Assembly (NCBI RefSeq): GCF_001306175.1 | Contig: NZ_LGKN01000003.1 | Span: 930,001 to 994,000 of the forward strand | DNA from: Ardenticatena maritima | Lineage (GTDB): Bacteria; Chloroflexota; Anaerolineae; Ardenticatenales; Ardenticatenaceae | Direction of reading: 5' to 3' | Length of the DNA stretch: 64,000 nucleotides | Shown here: positions 25,889-33,959 of the stretch, in pieces | Numbering within the stretch: position 1 is the stretch's first letter | How the letters are laid out: each line of letters opens with the position of its first letter | The notes under the pieces: model-generated | Told to the model about the DNA's origin: nothing | What the model saw: only the letters and a program-made list of their open reading frames with translations | Databases searched by the model: none | Made by a program: the position numbers and the translations under genes

Positions 25889-28800
25889 CACTTTTGCTCC
25901 GGTGGGAAACGGTTGGTCAGCACATACAACGCTTCAAGGCGCAGAACGGCGGGTGATTTGCTCGTATCAATGTGAACAGTGGGGCACTTTTGGGAGAGGG
26001 CGCGCAAAGCCTGCCGGGAGCGTGCATGATGGGTGGCATCTACAACAGTCGGGGGTTGTGAAGCAATGAAAAGGTGCAACGTGATGGCGTCTTCGATATA
26101 CCCTTCTTTTTCCAGCAATGCGGCGACACAACTCATCAGCGAATACAAACGCGGCATGTTGACGAATTTGCGTATGCTTCTGACGGCTTCTCCATAAGCA
26201 CGGCGCGCTTCTTCCAACTGGTTGCGTGCTATCGCCAAATCTCCCAGGTTGAGCAACGGCAATTGACGCCCCCAGTGGTCGCCCAACTGTGCGAAAATGG
26301 TTTCACTGTTCCGATAGCACTGTTCAGCGAGATCATAATCGCCCACCATTTCCTTGACAATGCCGAGGTTGTTCAGGGCAAACGCCACACCGCGCACATC
26401 TTCATGGCGACAAAAGAGCGCCAAACTTCGCAAAAACGCCCATTGCGCTTGCTCATAGCGCTGCATGCTTTCAAACACCATGCCCAGCGTGTTGAAGACA
26501 ACGCCTTGCAAGTGCCTATCCGGTTCGAGAGAGAGCAAGCGCTTGGCTTCTTCCAGATAGGCAAGTGCCTCATCATACGTCCCGCGGCGCATGCAAACAT
26601 AGCCGAGGTGGTTGAGGCAAAACACCTGTTCGCGCACACTCTGCGTCTGACGAGCAAACTCAAGCGCGGTGTGTAAATGCTGTTCGCTGGTTTCATACAA
26701 CCCCAAACGGCGGCAAAAAATAGCGTATCGTGCATGGACAACGCTGAGTGCCTGCCTGGCTATGGGCGTTTCAGCAGGAAGGAGCAACGCTTTCGCAAAA
26801 AAAGCGCGTCCCTTCGCAAAATGGTTCAAGTAGTCGAAGTAAAAGTACATGAGGTCGCCCAGCGCAATCAAGGCTTCATACTGCGCCGTTTCAATCGCAA
26901 ATGCCCAAATCTGCTCAATATCAGTCAACCGATGCTGCACCCACGCCAACCCGGAGCGGTATGCACTGGTACGCATATCATGCAAACGCAACGGCGCTTT
27001 GTTTATGTAAAATTGCACCAGCGCCTGTTGAAAATGCAGCCATTTCTCAGGCGTCTGGTGAAACCGCCGACGCAGCAAAAGCCGCAAAAATGGTTTGAGT
27101 TCATAGACGCCGGGGGAAGGGCGTTGCAAAAAACTCTCGCGGTAAAACGCTTCAAGCAAAAAGGGGGAAACGCCCACAACATGCCGGGCAGCCCGATGGT
27201 CAAAAACGCCGTTGAAGAGCGCAAGCCCCTGCAAAGTGGTTTGCTCCTGCAGGGTAAGCCGGTTGAGCATGTGCATTTGGATTGAGGTGAGCGGAGACAT
27301 TTCCTGCGGGTGGTCCAACAACTGTTCCACCCACGTTTCCAGAAAGTGAACGCCATGCTTCGCAAGCAATGTAGCGGCAGCCTCGAATGCCAGGGGAATG
27401 CCGTCCATCAAGCGCGCTATTTGCACAAGCAATGCGATATTTGAAGGCGTTATCTCAAACGTCGGCTCAACCTGCTGAATGAGACTGCGCAGCAGCCACA
27501 GGCAGGGTTCATGTCTCCACTGCTCAAATGACGTATGCACCGCTGGAAGCGGTAATCCTTGCATTTCGATATCAACCCGCCAGGCAATGTGCGGAAGGTC
27601 TGCTCCAATCACGACGATCACGCTGTTCAGTGGACGATGAAGCAACTGACGCCAAAACGCATGTTCTTCAAGCGATGCGGGGGGTGTATCAAGAATGAGC
27701 AAGAGGCGAGTGTGGCGCAAAAGCGTTTGAATATCATCAAAAAAGGCTATGGATGGTGCGCCCAATGCCGCGCAGAGCGACGCAAACAGGGTCTCCGGCG
27801 TTTCGGTTGGTTCACACAAGAAAAAGAGCACCTGGTCAAACATGTGCGCATTTTCACGCGCCGCCTGTGCCACAAGAGTTGTTTTGCCACTGCCAACCGC
27901 CCCGCTGACGGCAATCACGGTTGGTTGTTGAAAAAGGCTTTGCAAGTGTGCAAGTTCTGCTTCACGCCCCACAAAGAGCGGCGGCGAGGGGGGAAGGGCA
28001 GGTGTGCGTTGAGATGCGGCAGAGGGTCCACGCTCGCCAACACGATGAGCGAGATGTACGAGATTCGCCGGGAGCGTGTGGATCAATCGCCAACGGGACT
28101 GCTCAAAGACGAACAGGTGCTTGTCCAGGCAAAGGTGCAACCAATGTTCCAGGAGAACAGGGCACCCAGCGCTTTTTTCCAGCAAAAAGGTGGTCACATC
28201 GGCATCAACAGGTTGCTGGAAGAGCCCTTCTAGCCAGTGCTGGACTTCTCTCGCCGTGAGGTGTTCAAGTTGCAGCTGTGCGCCTGGGCGGCGGTGTGCA
28301 TCGCCCGTTGTATGCCACATCACCCCCAGCGGGACCGCCATAAATGGATCGAGATCGGCGAGTAAGGCGGCTGTGCCTGTATCAAGCGCATCAGCATGGA
28401 GAACGAAGAGGACAACCGCATCGGCGTTGTGCTGCTTAGCCCTGGCATGCAAGAAAGCAGCCAAATCGGCGGGGGTAGGCGGTGGCGGGTGCGGCGCTGT
28501 CAGCGGTGCGAGCGCCCCAAAAAGGCGCATCCTTCGACTGGGTGCACCTTCAATCATCAACAAAAGCGTTTTTTCCGCAGCGGCAATCGGCGTCAGTGCC
28601 CGAAAGAGAAAGCGCGCTTCGGCTTCGCTCGTTTGCACGCCCAAGGTTGCACGTGCATTGACGCCAAGCGCATGACAAAAGGCGCGGAAGTTTTCTTGGG
28701 TGGCGGAAGGGAGCGGCGGCGGTGGCGTATGCGAGGGCAACAGGTGGGTTTGATGATCAACATTGCTGATTTGCGCACGCCCGTTTGTTTTTGCCATGTG

Positions 28801-29244
28801 CAAACGCTGATTGGCAACGGTCAAAAGGTCTTCCGCAGTTGTCGCTTCATCGGGAACAGTGGCAATACCGATACTCAAACTGATACGCAAAGGGGGTGTC
28901 CCTGGAATAGGGGTTGTCTGAAAGTAAGCAAGTAAACGCTGTGCCAATTGAAACGCATCTTGCCGGGTGCTTTGCGGCAACACCAGCACCAATTCATCAC
29001 CGCCATAGCGAAACAAAAAATCGTCCTCACGAATGTGGCGGCGAATTGTCGCCCCCACGATGCGCAAGACATCATCGCCGCGCTTGTGCCCAAACGCATC
29101 GTTGATGCTCTTGAAGTAATCTATATCAATGAACAAGAGGCTACACGGTGCATATGCCAGCGCATTGGACACAAGATGCTCCAATACAGGGAGCAACCCA
29201 TCACGCTGATACGCTCCGGTAAGCCCATCTTGGGCTAAATTCAT
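25888..29244 (-). CDS. GGDEF - degenerate NTPase - STAND NTPase - TPR signalling protein
   Basis: A 1118-residue cytoplasmic multidomain protein. Residues 1-160: a GGDEF diguanylate cyclase domain with active-site GGDEL (81-85) and an intact inhibitory I-site RxxD (R72-D75) five residues before it. Residues about 185-400: a region resembling an AAA/STAND NTPase whose P-loop is gone. Residues 423-620: an intact STAND-type ATPase (FVGREAEL, Walker A GAVGSGKTT 448-456, Walker B LLLILD about 514-519, DGIPLAF 614-620). Residues about 830-1065: TPR repeats. LuxR/MalT-type STAND proteins end in a DNA-binding domain; here output seems to be c-di-GMP synthesis. No helix-turn-helix or membrane segment is visible. 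Activity is inferred. Confidence 0.85.
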   Translation of the reverse strand: MNLAQDGLTGAYQRDGLLPVLEHLVSNALAYAPCSLLFIDIDYFKSINDAFGHKRGDDVLRIVGATIRRHIREDDFLFRYGGDELVLVLPQSTRQDAFQLAQRLLAYFQTTPIPGTPPLRISLSIGIATVPDEATTAEDLLTVANQRLHMAKTNGRAQISNVDHQTHLLPSHTPPPPLPSATQENFRAFCHALGVNARATLGVQTSEAEARFLFRALTPIAAAEKTLLLMIEGAPSRRMRLFGALAPLTAPHPPPPTPADLAAFLHARAKQHNADAVVLFVLHADALDTGTAALLADLDPFMAVPLGVMWHTTGDAHRRPGAQLQLEHLTAREVQHWLEGLFQQPVDADVTTFLLEKSAGCPVLLEHWLHLCLDKHLFVFEQSRWRLIHTLPANLVHLAHRVGERGPSAASQRTPALPPSPPLFVGREAELAHLQSLFQQPTVIAVSGAVGSGKTTLVAQAARENAHMFDQVLFFLCEPTETPETLFASLCAALGAPSIAFFDDIQTLLRHTRLLLILDTPPASLEEHAFWRQLLHRPLNSVIVVIGADLPHIAWRVDIEMQGLPLPAVHTSFEQWRHEPCLWLLRSLIQQVEPTFEITPSNIALLVQIARLMDGIPLAFEAAATLLAKHGVHFLETWVEQLLDHPQEMSPLTSIQMHMLNRLTLQEQTTLQGLALFNGVFDHRAARHVVGVSPFLLEAFYRESFLQRPSPGVYELKPFLRLLLRRRFHQTPEKWLHFQQALVQFYINKAPLRLHDMRTSAYRSGLAWVQHRLTDIEQIWAFAIETAQYEALIALGDLMYFYFDYLNHFAKGRAFFAKALLLPAETPIARQALSVVHARYAIFCRRLGLYETSEQHLHTALEFARQTQSVREQVFCLNHLGYVCMRRGTYDEALAYLEEAKRLLSLEPDRHLQGVVFNTLGMVFESMQRYEQAQWAFLRSLALFCRHEDVRGVAFALNNLGIVKEMVGDYDLAEQCYRNSETIFAQLGDHWGRQLPLLNLGDLAIARNQLEEARRAYGEAVRSIRKFVNMPRLYSLMSCVAALLEKEGYIEDAITLHLFIASQPPTVVDATHHARSRQALRALSQKCPTVHIDTSKSPAVLRLEALYVLTNRFPPEQK

Positions 29245-29360
29245 AAAGGTAATTCCTCAAAAGAAAACGGCTCGCGTAAAAAAGTATAGCCAGAAACCTG
29301 CAAAGAGATAAACGAGAGAGCGCCTATCCTTAGCAAAAAGATGAAATCTGCAAAGAAAAG

Positions 29361-29394
29361 AACAAACAGGCGACAGTGTTGTCGCCTGTTTGTT
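29361..29394 (-). terminator. Terminator of the cytochrome oxidase operon
   Basis: A 15-bp perfect stem (AACAAACAGGCGACA and its complement, 4-nt loop). On the minus strand T-rich sequence (CTTTTCTTT) follows. It separates the oxidase operon from the GGDEF gene; the remaining sequence of this 177-nt gap shows only a TATACT box (minus strand, near 29285-29290) as a possible -10 for the GGDEF gene. Confidence 0.85.
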
Positions 29395-29421
29395 TTGGTC
29401 GCTTCTGCCAAGTGGTTGGGT

Positions 29422-29658
29422 TTATTCTTCTTCGGTTGGTTGCCAATGGCCGGCCAGTTGGATAAGCCAATAGAGCAGATAGGCATCCACAAGGGCAACC
29501 AAGACAGCGCCAATCAACGGCATCAATGCGGCGCGCCCATTCAGCGCTTCACTGAACACATAGACGACGAACGCGCCCGAAAGCCCTATTTGGAACACCG
29601 TCAGAAAGGCCAACATGGCGAACGAACCGGTCGAAAGTTGAATGCGGCGGTCTTCCAT
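29422..29658 (-). CDS. Small two-helix membrane protein at end of oxidase operon
   Basis: A 78-residue protein with two clear membrane segments (about 14-36 and 46-68) and an acidic C-terminus (WQPTEEE). I do not recognise a family. It lies 12 nt after the subunit I gene and before the operon terminator, so it is probably an accessory subunit or assembly factor of the ba3-type oxidase (inference from position). Confidence 0.7.
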   Translation of the reverse strand: MEDRRIQLSTGSFAMLAFLTVFQIGLSGAFVVYVFSEALNGRAALMPLIGAVLVALVDAYLLYWLIQLAGHWQPTEEE

Positions 29659-29670
29659 CAGAAACCTCCT

Positions 29671-31314
29671 TTACCAGACGCGCTGCCCGGTGGCGACGAA
29701 GGCGGCGTCGCCCAGGTAGTTGACCAGATAGGGCACGTAGGCAATCAAAACCAACACAATCGCCACCACCGTCCAGACATCGAGTCGCTTGGTGAAGAGC
29801 GGGCTCCCCTTTTCAGGCCCGATAATCGCCTCGGCGGTAGGCATTTCTACTTTGGCGCGTTCGCGCGAGAAGAACAGCGTCCCCACCATCACGGCGAAGA
29901 ACGCCATGCCACCCAGGAACATGAGCGCCCCGCCAACAGCGGTCATTTTATTGGGAATATCCCACGTTTCCATGAACTGCAAGTAGGTGGCCGTTGCCAT
30001 CCAGGTACGGCGCGGCATGCCTTCCAACCCACCAGCCATCTGGCCGCGGCTGAAAATCAGCACGCCAAGGAACCAGAGCCAAGCATTGGCCAACGCCAAG
30101 CCGCGCCCCCACAGCTTCTTGCCGGTCAGGGCGGGCAACAGCCAGTACATAATCCCCATGGCGGTCAACGTCACCGCCGTACCAATCGTAAGGTGGAAGT
30201 GCCCCGGTACGAAGGCGGTATTATGCACAACCATGTTGATGTTGTACGAGGCGTTGATCAGCCCGGAGACGCCACCGAGGAAGAAGCCCAACCCCGCCAG
30301 CAGCTGTGTCGTGACCACGGGGTCGCCCCAGGGCAGCTTCCAAATCCAGCCGAAGAGGCCTTTGCCGCCGGCTTTACGCCCGCCAATTTCCAGCGAAGCC
30401 ACCACACTGTAGGCGGTAATCATGCTGGGGAAGAAGACCGAGAACGTCAGCAGCGCGTGCATCGCCTTCCACCCAGCCGGAACGCCGGGGTCGGTGTATT
30501 GGTGGTGGAACCCGACCGGCGTCGAAAGTAGCAAGAAGAGGATGAAAACCAGGCGCACCAGCGGGTCGCTCAAAATTTTGCCCCCCACCTGCTTGGGCAA
30601 CATGGTGTACCACGAGAGGTACGCCGGCAACAGCCAGAAGTACACAATCGGGTGGCCGGTCAACCAGAAGAAGGTACGCGCCAACTGCGGGTCGGTCTTT
30701 TCAACAATGCCAAGCGACCACGGCAGGATAAGCACCAACACTTCAATAGCCACACCCAGCGAAGCGATGAACCACATGATGTAGGTCACGAGGCTGATGA
30801 ACGCCTGCAACGGCAGCGGTTCGCCGGGGTGGTCTTGCTTCCAGGCGCGGGTGGTCAGCAAAATGTTCAAGAAGGTCACCCACGAGCTCACAACCACCAA
30901 CACCAGCCCCAGGTAGAAGAGCGGATGCCCTTGCAAGGGCGGGTAGAAAGTGAACAAGACCGTGGACGAGTTGTCCAGAATCTTCCAGGCGGCGAGCAAA
31001 ACCCCCACCAACATGAGGAAGAAGGCGATCGCAGAGCCGCCCTTGATTGCCATGGGGCGTTTCAGCGAGCGCATTGTCACGTAGGGCAGAAACGCACCGT
31101 TGAACGCCGTGGTGAAGACCAAGACGTTCAGCACACCGTGAATCGTCAACCCCTGATAGTAGCTCTTCAAGCCCACATACTTGTACAGGTCAATCCCCAT
31201 GCGGTCGAGCCCCTGGAAGAGCCCCATGAGGATGCCCAAAAAGAGCGCCGCAAAGCCCAGCCCGAGTTGCCATTTGATGTACGTATCATCGCGGGCAAAT
31301 TCTCGTTGGTGCAT
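29671..31314 (-). CDS. Cytochrome c oxidase subunit I, ba3-type (B-family haem-copper oxidase)
   Basis: A 547-residue, twelve-or-more-helix catalytic subunit. The CuB/His-Tyr site reads GHPIVYFWLLPAY (His and Tyr four apart); the other CuB histidines are in GFHHQYTDPG; the haem histidines are in HNTAFVPGHFHLTIG, and the helix II haem ligand is in IHGVLNVLVF. The sequence around these sites resembles Thermus ba3 rather than mitochondrial-type aa3, so it should use the single K-pathway of B-type oxidases. It reduces oxygen to water with cytochrome c electrons and pumps protons. It follows the subunit II gene by 15 nt. Confidence 0.93.
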   Translation of the reverse strand: MHQREFARDDTYIKWQLGLGFAALFLGILMGLFQGLDRMGIDLYKYVGLKSYYQGLTIHGVLNVLVFTTAFNGAFLPYVTMRSLKRPMAIKGGSAIAFFLMLVGVLLAAWKILDNSSTVLFTFYPPLQGHPLFYLGLVLVVVSSWVTFLNILLTTRAWKQDHPGEPLPLQAFISLVTYIMWFIASLGVAIEVLVLILPWSLGIVEKTDPQLARTFFWLTGHPIVYFWLLPAYLSWYTMLPKQVGGKILSDPLVRLVFILFLLLSTPVGFHHQYTDPGVPAGWKAMHALLTFSVFFPSMITAYSVVASLEIGGRKAGGKGLFGWIWKLPWGDPVVTTQLLAGLGFFLGGVSGLINASYNINMVVHNTAFVPGHFHLTIGTAVTLTAMGIMYWLLPALTGKKLWGRGLALANAWLWFLGVLIFSRGQMAGGLEGMPRRTWMATATYLQFMETWDIPNKMTAVGGALMFLGGMAFFAVMVGTLFFSRERAKVEMPTAEAIIGPEKGSPLFTKRLDVWTVVAIVLVLIAYVPYLVNYLGDAAFVATGQRVW

Positions 31315-31329
31315 ACTCCTCCTCCTCCT

Positions 31330-31821
31330 TTACTTCGCCGCCTGCGGCGCAGGTTCGACGATAATTTTGGCATACATGGTCTGGTGCCCAATGCCACAGT
31401 ATTCGTGGCAAATGATGTAGTGCTCACCGGGTTTGTCGAACTTCACTTTGACAAGCGAGATTTGCCCCGGAATGAGCATCACATTGGCGTTTTTACCTGT
31501 GATTTCAAAACCGTGAATCACGTCGCGCGAGGTGATACGGAACGTGACTTCACTCCCCGCCGGCACACGAATTTCACCCGGAATGAACGCCCACGTCTGC
31601 GCGATCATGACGACTTCATAGCGCTTGCCCGGCACCAGTTCGCGCACGCCTGGATTGTCAAAGGGCGCCGTCTGGTTGATCGCCGCCGGGTCAATCGTGC
31701 CGGCAGGCGCGGGAACCTGCAACCCACCAATGAACGCCGACACCAGAACAGCAATGAAGAAAATCACCAGCATGAGAATAGACAAGTTGATGAACAACCG
31801 TTCACTGCGTTCAATAGGCAT
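31330..31821 (-). CDS. Cytochrome c oxidase subunit II (CuA subunit)
   Basis: A 163-residue protein with one N-terminal membrane anchor (about 10-32) and a cupredoxin domain. The CuA ligands are complete: His in DVIHGFEI near 102 and CHEYCGIGHQTM near 138-149 (two Cys, Glu-carbonyl position, His, Met). Its short length and single anchor match the ba3 subunit II. It takes electrons from a c-type cytochrome. The start lies 3 nt after the stop of the 49-residue gene, with a strong GAGGAGG in that gene's end. Confidence 0.93.
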   Translation of the reverse strand: MPIERSERLFINLSILMLVIFFIAVLVSAFIGGLQVPAPAGTIDPAAINQTAPFDNPGVRELVPGKRYEVVMIAQTWAFIPGEIRVPAGSEVTFRITSRDVIHGFEITGKNANVMLIPGQISLVKVKFDKPGEHYIICHEYCGIGHQTMYAKIIVEPAPQAAK

Positions 31822-31824
31822 GGC

Positions 31825-31974
31825 TTACCCTCCTCGTTGCAAGAGCAAGATGTAGGCATAACTCCACAGGGCGACAATCAGCGCCATGTAGCCCAACAAC
31901 AAAGCGAGCGTTCCACGAGTATCAGGATGTTCTTCATGAGCACTGTTTTGTTGTTCCAAATCCTTTTCGCTCAT
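31825..31974 (-). CDS. 49-residue single-helix protein, candidate oxidase subunit IIa
   Basis: A small gene read directly from the sequence: ATG at 31974, TAA at 31825. The product has a polar, acidic N-terminus (MSEKDLEQQNSAHEEHPDTR) and one membrane helix (about residues 21-44). GGAGGAGG lies just before the ATG, and the subunit II gene follows within 3 nt. Thermus ba3 oxidase has a tiny one-helix subunit IIa of similar kind; the match is by size, topology and position, not by proven homology. Confidence 0.75.
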   Translation of the reverse strand: MSEKDLEQQNSAHEEHPDTRGTLALLLGYMALIVALWSYAYILLLQRGG

Positions 31975-32037
31975 AGCCTCCTCCTTCAATTCGTTGCTTG
32001 CAGCCGGCGCACGGGGAAACCTGCGCTGGCGAATACG

Positions 32038-32742
32038 CTAATACGTGGGATAACACAAAAACAGGTGAGCGGTTTCATACACCAACTTGGCCGCCCCCTT
32101 GCTGTTACGAATCTCATCCTGAATGAGCTGGATATCACGGCGAATAATGTCGGCTTGGGCGGTTTCATACTGGTAGATGCCGCGAATCAAACCAATGCTA
32201 TCCACCAAGACGTAGGTCGGCTCAAAAACAATCTCGTCATTGTCGCGCACTTCGTAGTAGATGCGAAACCCATCGCCAAGGGCATATTTCAGCTGCACCG
32301 GGTCGCCCGTAGCGATGTGCCACGTTTCGCCATCCGCCCCCACCCGCTCCGCATACGCACGCAACCGCTCAGGCGTATCGCGTGGGTCAATCGAGATGGA
32401 AAGCAGGCGCATGGGCACCACAGGCTCCTCAATCGTGGGCAAAGCCTCTTGAATCGAGCGCATCAGGGTGTCAGTCTGTGGGCATGGCGGCTGGCAATCC
32501 GCGTATGTAATCGTGATGAGCGTCAAGCCGCCGCGCAGGTCTTCGCTGGTCAGGGTCTCGCCATTCTGGTCGGTCAACACAAAGGCCGGCGAGGGGGCAA
32601 TGCGCGGCACCACGGTGATGGGCTGAAAGAGGGCAAACGCCACCGCCGCCACTAACAACACCGCCCCACCAAGCAACAACCAGCGCACGAGTGGCCGCTG
32701 GTGCCATTCCACTTGTGAGGGGGTAATTGTTGTCGCCGTCAT
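32038..32742 (-). CDS. SCO1/SenC-like copper chaperone
   Basis: A 234-residue thioredoxin-fold protein anchored by one N-terminal helix (about 20-42). The copper/redox motif CQPPCPQ (C-x3-C) is near residue 83. SCO proteins deliver copper to the CuA site of oxidase subunit II, which is encoded just downstream. The second copper ligand, a histidine a few residues before the LVD strand in most SCO proteins, seems absent (the region reads EIVFEPTYVLVDS). It may therefore be a thiol reductase type. Its ATG overlaps the receiver gene stop (ATGA). Confidence 0.82.
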   Translation of the reverse strand: MTATTITPSQVEWHQRPLVRWLLLGGAVLLVAAVAFALFQPITVVPRIAPSPAFVLTDQNGETLTSEDLRGGLTLITITYADCQPPCPQTDTLMRSIQEALPTIEEPVVPMRLLSISIDPRDTPERLRAYAERVGADGETWHIATGDPVQLKYALGDGFRIYYEVRDNDEIVFEPTYVLVDSIGLIRGIYQYETAQADIIRRDIQLIQDEIRNSKGAAKLVYETAHLFLCYPTY

Positions 32743-33143
32743 GCTGACTCCTCATGAGCGTTGGTGTCGTTTGCCAGCATGCGCAAAATGTGTTCGAGGC
32801 TATCGACAGGTTCGCCCTTGCTGACAAACGCATCCGCACCTGTCTGCAAAGCCGCTTGCGCTGCACCGGGATGGCTACTCCACACGATGATATACGCATC
32901 ATATCGTTCTTTCAGAAATTTCAAAAACGCATCTGAGACTGTACCATCGTATTGTATCATCCCGGGCAATTCCCAATCGAGCAGGATAGCATCGAATGTG
33001 AGTTCTGCGTCTGCAAACAGGGCTTGCAGTTCATCAAAGGTTTCAGCTTCTGCCACAATGCGCGCAAGCCCCGTTTGCTCAAAGAGCAGTTGAACCGCTG
33101 CACGCACTCTCGGGTTGTCATCAGCCAGGATGATTTGCAGCAC
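32739..33143 (-). CDS. Stand-alone receiver-domain (CheY-like) protein
   Basis: About 134 residues, one receiver domain: acidic pair in LADDN (8-9), phospho-acceptor D56 in ILLDWELPG, and a Ser/Lys end (VSKGEP). No output domain. I prefer a GTG start at 33143, six to eight bases after AAGGTG; the same frame stays open to 33362 but that extension has no receiver similarity. The stop overlaps the SCO gene start, so it is cotranscribed with the oxidase genes. It may act by protein contact; the partner kinase could be the one encoded at 33960-36038. Confidence 0.75.
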   Translation of the reverse strand: MLQIILADDNPRVRAAVQLLFEQTGLARIVAEAETFDELQALFADAELTFDAILLDWELPGMIQYDGTVSDAFLKFLKERYDAYIIVWSSHPGAAQAALQTGADAFVSKGEPVDSLEHILRMLANDTNAHEESA

Positions 33144-33232
33144 GGGACACACCTTATGACGCCTTGTTGATTCGACAACGGACAATGTAGGCTGCGAGGC
33201 GTCAAATGTCACCATGCAAGCGTGCAGTTTAT

Positions 33233-33254
33233 CACCTGGACAGGTGGACAGGTG
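33233..33254. promoter_or_regulatory. Triple CACCTG/CAGGTG repeat upstream of the receiver-SCO-oxidase genes
   Basis: Three hexamers, CACCTG-GA-CAGGTG-GA-CAGGTG, spaced exactly 8 bp apart: one inverted and one direct arrangement. It lies in the 160-nt gap before the oxidase operon. A regulator-binding site is inferred only from the regular spacing; no clear -35/-10 pair could be set next to it. Confidence 0.4.
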
Positions 33255-33303
33255 GCACAATGAAGATTTGAATAAGTTTTCAACAGAGCCGTTGCAGCGC
33301 GGT

Positions 33304-33942
33304 TTATGAAACCAATCCGTTTTGCAAGGCGATGGCAACCGCTTCGGTCCGTGTGGAAGCACCCAGCTTGGAGAGGATGTTGCTAACGTGAAACTTCACT
33401 GTTGAGCGGCTCACCACCAGCCGCTGGGCGATTTCGTTGTTATTCAACCCCTCGACCATCAGCGCCAAGACCTCGCGCTCGCGTTCGGTCAAGTCGTCGC
33501 CCAGCCGGCGCGTCCCCTGCAACGTTTGGCGGATGAGCGACTGGGTCGCTTCGGGGGCGAGCGTTGCACGCCCCGCCACCGCGTTGCGAATGGCATCCGC
33601 GAGTTCGTCAGCAGTGGCATCTTTCAACAGGTAGCCAATGGCGCCGGCGGAAAGGGCTTTCTGCACCAATTCATCGTCGCGAAAGCTGGTGAGCACGACC
33701 ACCTGCACGTCTGGATAGTGCTTGCGAATCACAGCGGTGGCTTGAGCGCCGTCCAGTTCGGGCATGATCATATCCATCAGCACCACATCGGGGTGCAGGC
33801 GTTCGACGAGTTCAATCGCCTCGCGCCCGTTACGCGCTTCGCCAACCAGTTCCAAATCGTCAAAAACACTGAGCAACGCGCTCAGCCCGCTTCGCACCAC
33901 AGTATGGTCATCGGCGATCAACACACGAATTGGCTCAGACAT
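33304..33942 (-). CDS. NarL/FixJ-family response regulator
   Basis: A 212-residue transcription factor: receiver domain with DDH near 11-13, phospho-acceptor D57 in VVLMDMIMP and Lys in LLKDAT; then a LuxR-type helix-turn-helix near 150-205 (LTEREREVLALMVEGL, and STVKFHVSNILSKLGA). The gene starts 17 nt after the kinase stop, so the two form a two-component system. Likely targets include genes nearby such as the oxidase operon, but no shared site was proven. Confidence 0.93.
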   Translation of the reverse strand: MSEPIRVLIADDHTVVRSGLSALLSVFDDLELVGEARNGREAIELVERLHPDVVLMDMIMPELDGAQATAVIRKHYPDVQVVVLTSFRDDELVQKALSAGAIGYLLKDATADELADAIRNAVAGRATLAPEATQSLIRQTLQGTRRLGDDLTEREREVLALMVEGLNNNEIAQRLVVSRSTVKFHVSNILSKLGASTRTEAVAIALQNGLVS

Positions 33943-33959
33943 CGTCCACTTCTTCCCCT

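Noticed and set aside
33144-33362. Longer N-terminus for the receiver protein, starting at 33215 or 33362
   Set aside because: No Shine-Dalgarno at those starts, no receiver similarity, and the stretch contains the hexamer repeats; GTG at 33143 fits better.
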